From Alteromonas_E sp965248545 (GTDB lineage Bacteria; Pseudomonadota; Gammaproteobacteria; Enterobacterales; Alteromonadaceae): 64,000 bases of DNA. The notes below the pieces were generated by a model. That model saw nothing but the letters and a program-made list of their open reading frames with translations, had not been told where the DNA came from and did not search any database. Position 1 is the first letter of the stretch, and each line of letters opens with the position of its first letter. The stretch lies in the NCBI GenBank assembly GCA_965248545.1, contig OZ252110.1, forward strand, positions 930,001 to 994,000, written 5' to 3'. Of this stretch, positions 18,050 to 26,424 are shown one piece after another. The position numbers and the translations under genes are program-made.

Positions 18050-18465
18050 AGGCGCCCTTCCGCGACCTGATGTTCACAATCGTCTTCACAAATCTTACAG
18101 GCCCGGCAAAGCCTTAGGTTCATGAGGTGTGCCGCAATAATTAATGCGGCGCCAATCGCGATGGTAATGGGCTCATAGTCATGGCCAAAAACGTCTTTCT
18201 GCCAATAGATTAAACCACCTGCGAGTAGCGCATAGATAGGATAGAGCTGACGGTGATATCGAAAGTATCCAATCGTGAGCGCTGTGAGGCCGATTAAAAT
18301 CGAGAGGCTTAAGATCAAACGCTCAAACCACGCTTGTGCGAAAAAGGAACCAGCAAGGAGAGGAATGGCAGGCAGCAATAAAGGCAGGAATAGACAATGC
18401 AACGCGCATAAGCCCGAAATCCAAATACCCAATTTATCCATGAAAACGCGTGCCGAAGATGCCAA
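18046..18465 (-). CDS. MerC-like membrane protein
   Basis: A 139-residue protein with four hydrophobic helices and the MerC signature SGLCALHCLFLPLLLP in helix 1. MerC proteins transport mercury or other soft metals in resistance operons, but chromosomal relatives next to zinc-responsive regulators are thought to handle zinc. The C-terminus carries a cysteine/histidine-rich tail (LCRACKICEDDCEH), likely metal-binding. The TTG start at 18465 is chosen because GAGG lies nine bases upstream; the first ATG is eight codons inside. A Zur-like box about 46 bases upstream of the start supports zinc control. Confidence 0.8.
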   Translation of the reverse strand: MASSARVFMDKLGIWISGLCALHCLFLPLLLPAIPLLAGSFFAQAWFERLILSLSILIGLTALTIGYFRYHRQLYPIYALLAGGLIYWQKDVFGHDYEPITIAIGAALIIAAHLMNLRLCRACKICEDDCEHQVAEGRL

Positions 18466-18510
18466 TTAACTAAACCTCTAAAACTGCCGAAAAGCACAGG
18501 TTGAAAAACG

Positions 18511-18529
18511 GACGTTATAATATATCAAG
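18511..18529. promoter_or_regulatory. Zur-like zinc-responsive operator
   Basis: GACGTTATAATATATCAAG contains the core GTTATAATAT of the gammaproteobacterial Zur box (znu operator type, GAAATGTTATAATATCAC), with imperfect dyad symmetry. It lies upstream of the MerC-like gene. No zur gene is visible in the window. Confidence 0.5.
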
Positions 18530-18552
18530 TTGAGGTTTAGGGAAAATTTAAT

Positions 18553-18618
18553 TTGGACGAAAAGGACAGATTACAAGCTCACTTGCGGGCCAATAATCCC
18601 GCTAAATACTGGCTTTAG
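18553..18618 (+). CDS. Possible 21-residue peptide or gene remnant
   Basis: A TTG-initiated frame (MDEKDRLQAHLRANNPAKYW and one Leu more) lies just downstream of the Zur-like box, divergent from the MerC-like gene, with AGGG ten bases upstream. The composition looks protein-like but no family is recognised. It overlaps the stop of the YibQ-like gene by four bases. It may be a small zinc-regulated peptide, the tail of a lost gene, or chance. Confidence 0.2.
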   Translation: MDEKDRLQAHLRANNPAKYWL

Positions 18619-19436
18619 TCGACTGCTTCGGCGAATCGCTCACTGCGCCTTTCCCCAGCCTCTGCGATTTTGGGTGTAGCTGTAATCATTGGCTCATCTA
18701 ACAAAGCAGAGACTGACACAAATTCAATGTCTTTGGTACGAGACAAGTGCTGTTGCAAGCGTTCAATAGTTAACGGATGAGGATGTCCAATACCTACCGC
18801 CTGCCCCTTCTTTTTAGCCAACCGAATTAACAATGCAAACTGTTGATCGATAAAGCCCTGGGTAAGCTCGTGGTCCAAAAACACATGTCTTCTAGTACTG
18901 GGAACCCCCTGCCGCTTTGCGATTTTTAACGCTTTACTGTACCGGGTAGTGCGACTGTCGACAAAAAATAGGTCGTGTTCCATCAGTGATCGCATCAAGG
19001 TTGTCATCGGTAACGTGAGCTGAGTCAGTTTACTTCCCATATGGTTATTAACACCCGACGCGTGGGGAACACTGGCGAGCGCTTGCTCAAAAGTTTCAGT
19101 CAAGAAACGCGTATCCATGGTATCTAACAATGCACCAGGTCCTAAGTTGCGGGGCTGCAAGGTTTCCATTGGTAAGTGCAACATAACCGTTCTACCTTGC
19201 TGGTGCGCAGCATATGCGAACTCAGAAGACTGTGACGTATGCGGGAGAATGGCAAACGTCACATGTTCGGGTAACTCAAACGCACGTTTGTCTGTCGCAC
19301 GATACCCCATGTCATCGATTATGATCGCCACCTGAGGCAACGAATCGTTTTGCTCGTTCGCCACAACGCAAGTGTTTGAACCTACGAATAATATCAAGGC
19401 CAAGAGGGTGAATGAGACAAGTGATTTAAGCTGCAC
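18615..19436 (-). CDS. yibQ: Divergent polysaccharide deacetylase (YibQ family)
   Basis: A 273-residue exported protein with a signal peptide (SLVSFTLLALILFVGSNTCVVA) and the DUF610 divergent polysaccharide deacetylase fold: VAIIIDDMGYRATDKRAFELP, LPHTSQSSEFAYAAHQQG, MLHLPME, GVNNHMGSKLT, and a C-terminal GQAVGIGHPHP. The role is unproven; in Escherichia coli yibQ lies downstream of envC, while here it is 38 kb from envC. The start is GTG at 19436 without a strong ribosome site. Transcription may come from 19437-19550. Confidence 0.87.
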   Translation of the reverse strand: MQLKSLVSFTLLALILFVGSNTCVVANEQNDSLPQVAIIIDDMGYRATDKRAFELPEHVTFAILPHTSQSSEFAYAAHQQGRTVMLHLPMETLQPRNLGPGALLDTMDTRFLTETFEQALASVPHASGVNNHMGSKLTQLTLPMTTLMRSLMEHDLFFVDSRTTRYSKALKIAKRQGVPSTRRHVFLDHELTQGFIDQQFALLIRLAKKKGQAVGIGHPHPLTIERLQQHLSRTKDIEFVSVSALLDEPMITATPKIAEAGERRSERFAEAVD

Positions 19437-19550
19437 AGTTTTCAGGGTTTGTTTTTTTTCGAAAGAATAGCAATGGCGACGGCGAATTGCGAGTATTCAA
19501 AGTGCCACGTTGCAATCCACGATGATACCTAACGCATGTATAGTGGATAC

Positions 19551-19574
19551 AAAAAAGCTCTTCGTCTGAAGAGC
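19551..19574 (-). terminator. Terminator of the DUF305/beta-propeller gene
   Basis: A perfect GCTCTTC/GAAGAGC stem (19557-19563, 19568-19574) with a four-base loop is followed by six T on the minus strand, about 30 bases after the stop at 19603. Confidence 0.88.
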
Positions 19575-19602
19575 CTTTTCATCGTATCGATATACGGATT
19601 GT

Positions 19603-22026
19603 TTAAGCGCCGGCAATATCCTTCAACGTTTGGAGTAAGCGCTCCAGCTTAGCTGCGTTTTGACCTGCGTTAGCGCTCTGGCCAAGGCTCGAAAGCATAG
19701 CACCTAGCTGCTGCTTCGCGGCAGTATTTTCACCGTTTTGTTTCAACTCACCCAATACTTGGTATAACGCCTCGGCGGAATCTGCCTCCAGAGCATTTGC
19801 GCGTTGAAGCTGGTCGAGATACGCCAATGCAACGATAGGAGTACTCGGCCAAGTAACCGGAAATTGCTGTTGCGGATTAAACACATCTCCCATATTGGCT
19901 TGTTGCGCAGCTGCGATTTCGTTCTCAGACAAGAACTCGCTGGGCTCTAATGCCATAACATCAAGGCCGCGAATAATTTCGGTACCGTAGATCTTGCCGT
20001 TGTACCAATACGTTGACCAATATCCGCCAATGACCATGCGTTCTTCATGGATAGGCCCCCGGTCAAAATATGCAATTTCCACTGGGTTTTCAGTATCGGT
20101 AAAGTCCAATACGGAGAGACCACCTTGGTACCATGCTTGGGCGAAAATATCGCGGCCAGGTACCGGTACGATCGAGCCGTTGTGGGCAACACAATTCTCT
20201 TGTTCTGACTGTGGTGCAGGAACTTTGTAGTAGCTACTGAACTGGAACTTGCCATCAACGATATCGTAGATAGCATTCGCGCCCCAATGCATTGGATCAG
20301 ACGCACGACAACGAGGCTGGGTTCCGCCGCCCCATTCATCAGTGAATAACACTTTGGTACCGTCATTGTTGAAGGTTGCCGAATGCCAATATGCAAAGCC
20401 GGGATCAGTGACTTCGTCCATCCGAGTCGGATTAAGCGGATCGCTAATATCCAATAAAATACCATTGCCCGAGCAAGCGCCAGCAGCGAGTTTAAGACTT
20501 GGGAATACAGTGATGTCATGACACTGATCGGTACGACGAGTTGACTGGGTGTCCTCACCGTGGTCGCCCCCCAACCACAGTCCGGCAACGCGCCCTTCAT
20601 CGTCTGCGAAGACCGCAGGGCTTGATGTAATTCTTGCCTCACCAGGGTTTTTAACTGGGATTTCAACCACATCAATACGGAATAACGCAGTACGCTCATC
20701 ACCGGGTACTTCACCAATACAGCCCGCGAGCTCTTCTTCATCACGAACGCCTGCTGTACCTGAGTTGTATACCACGATTTTGTCTTCATCCGCCGAGACG
20801 ATTGAATGAGTGTGAGAACCCCGACAAGTTTGTACCAGGCCAACCTGTTGAGGTCGCATCAGGTCCGAAATATCAAAGATTCGAAGACCGCGGAAACGTT
20901 CGTCGCTCACATCCTCACTTACGCCTTGTAGCCCGCAATCGATGCGACCGCGGGTCTGCTCGACAGACATGATTAATAGGTCGCCAACGATTGACACATC
21001 ACCTTGCCCACCTGGACATACAATCGAACTTTTGAGGCTTGGATTACCGTCGCTATCAAGTTTGTACACATTGAAGCCATGATAGTTACCGGCGACGAGT
21101 ACATCCCCAGCAAACGCCATATCAGTATTCCAAAAGCTCAATAGTGGCCAGCGTTCTCCCCATTCAGTTTTGATGTCACCGCCTTCAAGGTCGTCATGCT
21201 CTCGACTATCATGATCATGTTCCGCCGATTCTTCAGCGTCTTCATCTTGTGGCTTGATTGGTGGCAAGTTCGACGGGTTGTCGGGATCAAAGAATCCTGC
21301 TGGTTTGGGTAATGAAGCGACCAAACTCAGGTTCCATGCAGCTTCGCCTGCATCGCGAAACCCTGGTGATAACTCACTGCGCGGGTCGCTAGACAAACCC
21401 GCCAACAGACCATCCATGCGCGTTATTTCAGCATTTTGATCATTGACGATGTCGTTTACAAAGTCATATAAGATAGGATCGTAGGCTGAACCATCCTTGT
21501 CGAGCAAGTCTTCAACCATGCGCACAGCTCCCTCGTGATGTGGGATCATTAGCGTCAAAAACAGGCGATCAAACTCGGTACCCTCGGCCTCGGCGAGCGC
21601 TTGCATTTGCGCTTTGGTCGCCATACCCATCATCGCGTGATCCATATGCATGTGGTGCGCAATCTCAACTGCCTCGCCCCGCTCTTCTAGCCAACTGCGC
21701 ATAAAGGCAATTTCATCTGCTTGTGACTTTTTAATACGACCCGCAATTTCAATGATTGCGTCATTATTGGTTCGCTCAGCGACCAATTCCCCCATCTCCA
21801 CGGCCTGACCGTGATGCGGGATCATGTTCTGCATAAACACGACATCGTCATTGGTGTAGCTGGTATTGGTAAGGTTAATCGCCTCTGCTGCAGTTAACGG
21901 CTTTGTGGCTTGGCCGGGGGCGCCAGGCTGAACAATTGGGGCCTGCTGGGCATGCGCACATGCGCTGCCGACAACGAATGCGATTAATGACAGTTTTCCA
22001 AAATATCGGGGTACGCGGGTGAACAC
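19603..22026 (-). CDS. Exported DUF305 plus LVIVD beta-propeller fusion protein
   Basis: The likely protein has 807 residues, starting at GTG 22026 with AGGAGAG seven bases upstream and a signal peptide (KLSLIAFVVGSACAHA) right after. Residues about 55-205 form a double DUF305 domain; both copies have the histidine motif MIPHH (MIPHHGQAVEM, MIPHHEGAVRM) and a His/Met-rich insert (HHMHMDHAMMGM), which suggests metal, perhaps copper, binding. A His/Asp-rich linker (EHDHDSREHDD) leads to a beta-propeller of LVIVD-type repeats (LRIFDISDLMRPQQVGL, GILLDISDPLNPTRM, LSVLDFTDTENPVEIAYF) to about residue 690. The C-terminus is an Ala/Gln-rich helix. It should be periplasmic or surface-exposed. Function is unknown; the fusion is worth notice. 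It appears monocistronic. Confidence 0.8.
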   Translation of the reverse strand: MFTRVPRYFGKLSLIAFVVGSACAHAQQAPIVQPGAPGQATKPLTAAEAINLTNTSYTNDDVVFMQNMIPHHGQAVEMGELVAERTNNDAIIEIAGRIKKSQADEIAFMRSWLEERGEAVEIAHHMHMDHAMMGMATKAQMQALAEAEGTEFDRLFLTLMIPHHEGAVRMVEDLLDKDGSAYDPILYDFVNDIVNDQNAEITRMDGLLAGLSSDPRSELSPGFRDAGEAAWNLSLVASLPKPAGFFDPDNPSNLPPIKPQDEDAEESAEHDHDSREHDDLEGGDIKTEWGERWPLLSFWNTDMAFAGDVLVAGNYHGFNVYKLDSDGNPSLKSSIVCPGGQGDVSIVGDLLIMSVEQTRGRIDCGLQGVSEDVSDERFRGLRIFDISDLMRPQQVGLVQTCRGSHTHSIVSADEDKIVVYNSGTAGVRDEEELAGCIGEVPGDERTALFRIDVVEIPVKNPGEARITSSPAVFADDEGRVAGLWLGGDHGEDTQSTRRTDQCHDITVFPSLKLAAGACSGNGILLDISDPLNPTRMDEVTDPGFAYWHSATFNNDGTKVLFTDEWGGGTQPRCRASDPMHWGANAIYDIVDGKFQFSSYYKVPAPQSEQENCVAHNGSIVPVPGRDIFAQAWYQGGLSVLDFTDTENPVEIAYFDRGPIHEERMVIGGYWSTYWYNGKIYGTEIIRGLDVMALEPSEFLSENEIAAAQQANMGDVFNPQQQFPVTWPSTPIVALAYLDQLQRANALEADSAEALYQVLGELKQNGENTAAKQQLGAMLSSLGQSANAGQNAAKLERLLQTLKDIAGA

Positions 22027-22185
22027 TGAGGGTCTCTCCTTGTTGTTATCTGGTCTTTCACTGATTCGATAAATACATAATCCAAAAACCGTGTTTTGGA
22101 TCGAAACACTGATGTTAGACCAAAACGAATCGACTGTCTCGGTTGCCAAACGCGCCTAAGACAGTCTCTTTTACCCGCTCGTTAA

Positions 22186-23301
22186 TTAGATGTCTTGCAG
22201 TAACTGAGGTAATTCAAAATCAGGAAAGGCCTGCGTTAAACGCTGTTTCTCAATCTGCGCCTCAGACGCTTTGCCTTGTTCCAAAAGCGCTTCGATTAAT
22301 GCAACCGCATACTGAGGATGTGAAAAGTGTTGCCCAATGCGAGCCATCAATGTCAGTTCATTGCGCTTGTTTGCCTCACTCGTTGCTAAACGATAAGCGT
22401 AGAAGCCGTATAACGCTAGGTAGTTGAGGTCGTATTGCTGTGCAGATTTAGCCAATGCGACATCGATCATAAATGCCCCTTCAGTGCGCGCTCGCGAAAC
22501 CAATTCCATGGTTTTCTCGTCTTTAAACATGGCTCTTGGCTTCGGTGAAATTCCCAATGTCACGAGCAATGCTTCCGCAGCTTTCGCAACTGACATCGGA
22601 TTTTGCGCAGTGATCAAATGACCATCTTGAGCCACAAATGGAAGCATTGGTGCATTGGAAACAAATTCTGCACCACGTGCCTCGATAGTAGGCTGCAGCA
22701 TGAACGGAAATTTATCGATTAACTCAGCGCTAAACGCCTGCTCTTCAATTTGGGTAAAGCTATTTACCCGCTTACCGGACAAAAAGTAATCGCCATTTTC
22801 GAGCGTAATATTGACCAACGCGGCAGGGCCATGACATACAGCAGCAAGTGGTAATTCAGCGGTCGCAAAACGGCGAATAAACGTTTGCGTATTGGCGTCA
22901 AACGGCAAGTCAAACATGGCGCCGTCTCCGCCAATGATCATTAATCCATCATAGTGGTTTTCCAGTGCTTGCCCCGCAGATAAAGTCGCTTTGAGTTGTT
23001 GCAACGCAGGCGTCTCATGTTTGAATCGCTGGATGTATTCCAAATCGTCTTTTTTGTTATGCACCGGCACAGCACCACCAGTTGGACTGATAATGTCCAG
23101 CTGAACGCCGTTGTCTGTTAGTACTAAATAGCTTTGCGCCAGTTCTTCTAGATCGTAACCAATTTCACCGTTGGTTTGGTTTCCATAACCGGAAATCAAC
23201 ACGGCTACTCGCACATCTTTCGCAGCCAATGAGTCAGCTGCGCCGGCTAGTAGGGGGACTAAAGTAATTGTAATCAGTAATTTGGAAATTATGGACTTCA
23301 T
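22186..23301 (-). CDS. Exported DJ-1/PfpI family protein with C-terminal extension
   Basis: A 371-residue protein with a signal peptide (SKLLITITLVPLLAGAADSLA). Residues about 30-235 form a DJ-1/PfpI (type 1 glutamine amidotransferase-like) domain of Hsp31 type: GGDGAMFDLP and the nucleophile elbow AAVCHGPAALVN with Cys156 and His157. Relatives act as glyoxalases, proteases or chaperones. The last 120 residues are helical and may be TPR-like. The ATG is supported by AGGAG eight bases upstream. An exported DJ-1 protein is less common than the cytoplasmic form. It is the upstream neighbour of the DUF305 gene on the same strand, 159 bases away. Confidence 0.82.
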   Translation of the reverse strand: MKSIISKLLITITLVPLLAGAADSLAAKDVRVAVLISGYGNQTNGEIGYDLEELAQSYLVLTDNGVQLDIISPTGGAVPVHNKKDDLEYIQRFKHETPALQQLKATLSAGQALENHYDGLMIIGGDGAMFDLPFDANTQTFIRRFATAELPLAAVCHGPAALVNITLENGDYFLSGKRVNSFTQIEEQAFSAELIDKFPFMLQPTIEARGAEFVSNAPMLPFVAQDGHLITAQNPMSVAKAAEALLVTLGISPKPRAMFKDEKTMELVSRARTEGAFMIDVALAKSAQQYDLNYLALYGFYAYRLATSEANKRNELTLMARIGQHFSHPQYAVALIEALLEQGKASEAQIEKQRLTQAFPDFELPQLLQDI

Positions 23302-23485
23302 GATTGTGCTCCTGTGTGATTTAGGAGCACTTTAATATTGCGTGTGTCGTGAGTTTGTGAAGAAACCGGTTGAAGGTTTGGATATTTGTTTAATGTTTCC
23401 CCGGAATACGAATACCAACATGGGCTACAACTATAGATAAATGCAGTCCCAGATAACAAAGTCTATTAGTTGTTGTTCTGATACT

Positions 23486-23926
23486 TTAAAGCAGTTTGAG
23501 TACGATCAATATCATTGGGTAACCCGCGCCGATGGTTATAGGTAAAAACCCAATATAGAGCCCGATTTTACCGACTAGATCTAAATCCGAACCCGTTTTG
23601 GGCTTTATGGCTTTAATCAAAAAACCAAAAGGGTTATACAACGCGCCCAAACAAAGTAAAAAGATGATCATCGACGGCAGCGCAATAGTTAAGTGCGAGC
23701 ATATAAAATAAATAGCCGTCAGAAGAAACGTCATTAGCAAATAATCAATGTGTGAGCGGATTAAGTTTTGAACTGCCGGGAATAAACGTTTTAGCGTTTT
23801 TGATTTCCCGTAAACAATGAAAGTGGCTAACCACGCCTCAGCAAGCGATATTAGAGTGGTCAAGGCGGCAGTAATCAAGAGCCAGCGCATTGGAGAACTT
23901 TGAATATCGACCAGTTCAGTTGCCAT
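23486..23926 (-). CDS. Small integral membrane protein of unknown function
   Basis: A 146-residue protein with four predicted helices: WLLITAALTTLISLAEAWLATFIVY, DYLLMTFLLTAIYFICSHL, ALPSMIIFLLCLGALY and IGLYIGFLPITIGAGYPMILIVL. GGAGGG lies five bases before the ATG, so expression is likely. No family is recognised. Confidence 0.65.
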   Translation of the reverse strand: MATELVDIQSSPMRWLLITAALTTLISLAEAWLATFIVYGKSKTLKRLFPAVQNLIRSHIDYLLMTFLLTAIYFICSHLTIALPSMIIFLLCLGALYNPFGFLIKAIKPKTGSDLDLVGKIGLYIGFLPITIGAGYPMILIVLKLL

Positions 23927-24175
23927 TTTTCCCTCCGGATTTCAGAAAAACCAATTGCGCATCAAATTGCCCTTTTCGAAGTAAGAAGCGAGGCAAACGC
24001 TTGGCGACTCATTGCTGTGGTCACATGACTTTGCCACATCATGCGTTAGCGGTAATCACTTCCAGACAATGAGTTGACTAATTTGGCCATCAGTATTGGT
24101 TGAAACTTCATATCAATTTGTCACATGTTGAGTTTTGTGCCAATACTTAATAACGCTGTTCATTGTTGGGGTCCC

Positions 24176-24511
24176 ATGGCCGACCGCTTACCTCTGTACA
24201 AGAAAATGTCGATTTTAGTTCGCCTTGAACCCGGTTGTTTGGGCCCTGAAGGAAAGGATCATATTGAAGCATTTTGTCTCAGTGCTAAATCTGAGCTTAA
24301 AAGCTTTCATGGTGGGATCATCCGCTGGTCGATACAGCCGCGTTACGATAAATCGCTGCCTGAAATTGAGTATCAACTGGACAAAGAAATAGTGTTACAC
24401 GAACGTGTTGAATCTTTTTTCACTGAGTTCAATATCACATTTAGCGCTTTTGAAGAAGCGCTTGATGAGCGATTGGCAGAACTTATTGAACGCTATTTTG
24501 AACGCGCATAA
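24176..24511 (+). CDS. Conserved-looking cytoplasmic protein of unknown function
   Basis: A 111-residue soluble protein starting at the ATG at 24176 (MADRLPLY); a longer frame opens at 24125 but has no ribosome site. The sequence is acidic with a charged C-terminal helix (FEEALDERLAELIERYFERA). No motif or family is recognised. A shared terminator at 24572-24600 separates it from the convergent phasin gene. Confidence 0.6.
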   Translation: MADRLPLYKKMSILVRLEPGCLGPEGKDHIEAFCLSAKSELKSFHGGIIRWSIQPRYDKSLPEIEYQLDKEIVLHERVESFFTEFNITFSAFEEALDERLAELIERYFERA

Positions 24512-24571
24512 CACCGCACAGATACTGACGTCGGCGTGCTGTTGAATAAAGCGCCTTTTTGGGATTAAGGC

Positions 24572-24600
24572 AAACCCACCTTTTTTAGAAGGTGGGTTTT
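24572..24600. terminator. Bidirectional terminator
   Basis: A perfect 11-bp stem AAACCCACCTT/AAGGTGGGTTT (24572-24582, 24589-24599) with T or A runs on both sides. It serves the convergent genes ending at 24511 (+) and 24613 (-). Confidence 0.9.
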
Positions 24601-24612
24601 TGGCTTACTAAC

Positions 24613-25020
24613 TTATGCTTTTTTTGCAGCTGGCTTTGCTGCCGGCTCAGCATTTAATTTAGCGACTGCTGCTGTTAGTGCTTCAATCTTGGCATTTAGC
24701 TCTTCGATTTTTGTGTCAGCGTCAGTTTTGTTAAGGCCTAATTTAGTGCGTACAGTCTCAATACGAGCGTCAATATCGGTTTTTGCAGCGACTGAAGTTT
24801 TAACTTCTTCTACTTTCGCTTTACCTTGCGCTTCGATAACTTCACCTTTAGCCACTAATTCAGCAAACAATTTGTTTGAATCAGTAGAAAGAGTGTCAAA
24901 ACGACCTTTAACTTCTTCAACCCCTTTGCCGTATGCGCCGATACCTGCTAGCCAGATATTACGTGCGATTTCTTCAGCATTAGCAGCAGTTTGTTTAATC
25001 ATTTCGATATTGTTGTTCAT
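24613..25020 (-). CDS. Phasin-family (polyhydroxyalkanoate granule-associated) protein
   Basis: A 135-residue helical protein with the phasin signature AEEIARNIWLAGIGAYGKG near the N-terminus, followed by FDTLSTDSNKLFAELVAKGE. The remainder is coiled-coil (TKIEELNAKIEALTAAVAKL) and ends in an Ala/Pro/Lys-rich tail (EPAAKPAAKKA), as in PhaI/PhaF types. Phasins coat polyester granules. GGAG lies upstream of the ATG. No PHA synthase gene is visible in the window, so the link to polyester storage is family inference. Confidence 0.82.
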   Translation of the reverse strand: MNNNIEMIKQTAANAEEIARNIWLAGIGAYGKGVEEVKGRFDTLSTDSNKLFAELVAKGEVIEAQGKAKVEEVKTSVAAKTDIDARIETVRTKLGLNKTDADTKIEELNAKIEALTAAVAKLNAEPAAKPAAKKA

Positions 25021-25161
25021 AATGTATCTCCAAAAACGTTAAAAACTGATTCAGTTTTACTCTGATGGTTCGCATGATAGGGATTGGATTTAGAAATCGC
25101 ATACTAATTGATCAATTATTTTTGATGATTTTTTAACTCTCTGATTTAGTGGAGTTTAAAT

Positions 25162-25917
25162 TTGACTAATGCAGGCATAACATTCTGGAATGGGAATAAA
25201 TCCCCCATTCGCAGGCAGTATGAAAAAGCGTTAATAGCCCTTTGCCTACAACATGCAAAAGTAAGCAGCGTTGCATTTTGTGTTGACGAGACCGACTATC
25301 CTCAAGCTGAAGATGAAGGCAATATATTTACCTCGGGATGTGACGCATTAGTGACCGTTGACGGTAATCAAAAATTTGCCGGAAAATCATTGATCAAGAT
25401 TCACACACCGCTTTGCAAAGATTTATTAAGTCACCGTTTGCTTATTATCAATAATAAGTCAGGTGTCTTATCTTCGGATACATCTATCTCTGATTTACGG
25501 CGACTAACTGCGGGGGTTCCTGCGACTTGGGCTGATGCTGATATTTTACGCAGCAACCATTGCCCTGTTTATGAGCATGGCGAACTTCATGACATCCTAA
25601 TTGCACTTGGAAAGGGAAAGTGTGATTACGTACCGTTAGGTGCTAATGAGATTAGTGCCATTTTTAACGAATTTAAGTGTGCTGAGCGAGAGTTAGTTAT
25701 AGACCCTCATCACGTCATTCATTATCCATTACCTTTAGTCTTCTACGTTAATCCAGCACGAGCAGATGTCGCTCATTGGCTTACTGTAGGACTCAACAGC
25801 GCGATGCAATCAGGGGCATTCGATAAACTGTTTAACGAGCATTTCCCGGGAGCTTTTGCCAAACTAAACATTAAGCAGCGCCGCATACATCGATTCTCTA
25901 ACCCATTTCTAGCTTGA
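25162..25917 (+). CDS. Periplasmic binding protein-like domain without signal peptide
   Basis: A 251-residue protein resembling the family 3 solute-binding fold: a strand-helix N-terminus (FWNGNKSPIRRQYEKALIALCL), a central PATWADADILRSNHCPV and GKGKCDYVPLGANEISAIF, and C-terminal LVFYVNPARADVAHWLTVGLNSAMQSGAFDKLFNEHF, which matches the end of amino-acid-binding SBPs. The start is TTG at 25162 with GGAG seven bases upstream; no signal peptide follows, so export is doubtful. It may be a cytoplasmic sensor or a protein whose signal peptide was lost. The fold assignment is tentative and the ligand is unknown. Confidence 0.6.
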   Translation: MTNAGITFWNGNKSPIRRQYEKALIALCLQHAKVSSVAFCVDETDYPQAEDEGNIFTSGCDALVTVDGNQKFAGKSLIKIHTPLCKDLLSHRLLIINNKSGVLSSDTSISDLRRLTAGVPATWADADILRSNHCPVYEHGELHDILIALGKGKCDYVPLGANEISAIFNEFKCAERELVIDPHHVIHYPLPLVFYVNPARADVAHWLTVGLNSAMQSGAFDKLFNEHFPGAFAKLNIKQRRIHRFSNPFLA

Positions 25918-26110
25918 ATCTGCATACAACCTCTCAATTACTGTAAAGATGAAAAACATTCAAGGCAATTGCCAGTCAGGCGGTCTTGAGCAAAATTCGA
26001 GGCAACGAATTATCAAAATGTACGTAAAACAGTCATTGATGGTTAGGCCAAGCCCATGTCAGCAATCGGTTAAAAAGCAGACCTTGAGAAAACGACGGTT
26101 GTGAATGACG

Positions 26111-26374
26111 CTAGTGCCAATTTGTCATAGCAAAATTGTAAAAAGCTATCTGTGCCTTAATGTTACTCTGAATTAACTCATGAATGGATTTATGACTGAG
26201 AGGCTCACCATCGGGTTTAAAGAATTGAAAACTCTGTCCATCAAACTTCGCTAATACACCTATCTCTTTTGCAAAGACTTTACGAGCCTTTTTGGCATCC
26301 ATATAGTCAGTCAAAACTTGTTCAAAGTCTTGGTAAGTCAGGTCATAACCAAATTTCTTCATTTTCTGACGCAC
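26111..26374 (-). CDS. Small protein of unknown function
   Basis: An 87-residue soluble protein (MKKFGYDLTYQDFEQVLTDY near the start; it ends IAFYNFAMTNWH). The GTG at 26374 shares one base with the stop of a 16-codon frame; the ATG at 26362 is an alternative. The composition is protein-like. No family recognised. It closes the minus-strand group running from 28241 to here. Confidence 0.5.
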   Translation of the reverse strand: MRQKMKKFGYDLTYQDFEQVLTDYMDAKKARKVFAKEIGVLAKFDGQSFQFFKPDGEPLSHKSIHELIQSNIKAQIAFYNFAMTNWH

Positions 26375-26424
26375 TAACCCAGCTTCCGATATATGGTGGA
26401 CATGCCATCAATGCGAACATCCAT
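26374..26424 (-). CDS. 16-codon frame linking two genes (possible frameshifted start)
   Basis: The ATG at 26424 overlaps the preceding stop (TAATG) and its own TAG overlaps the next GTG (TAGTG). The peptide MDVRIDGMSTIYRKLG could be a coupled leader, or the true start of the 87-residue protein separated by a -1 frameshift. Confidence 0.3.
   Translation of the reverse strand: MDVRIDGMSTIYRKLG

Noticed and set aside
25949..26104. A 51-codon plus-strand frame after the binding-protein-like gene
   Set aside because: Basic, low-complexity composition, no ribosome site and no neighbour that would explain it.
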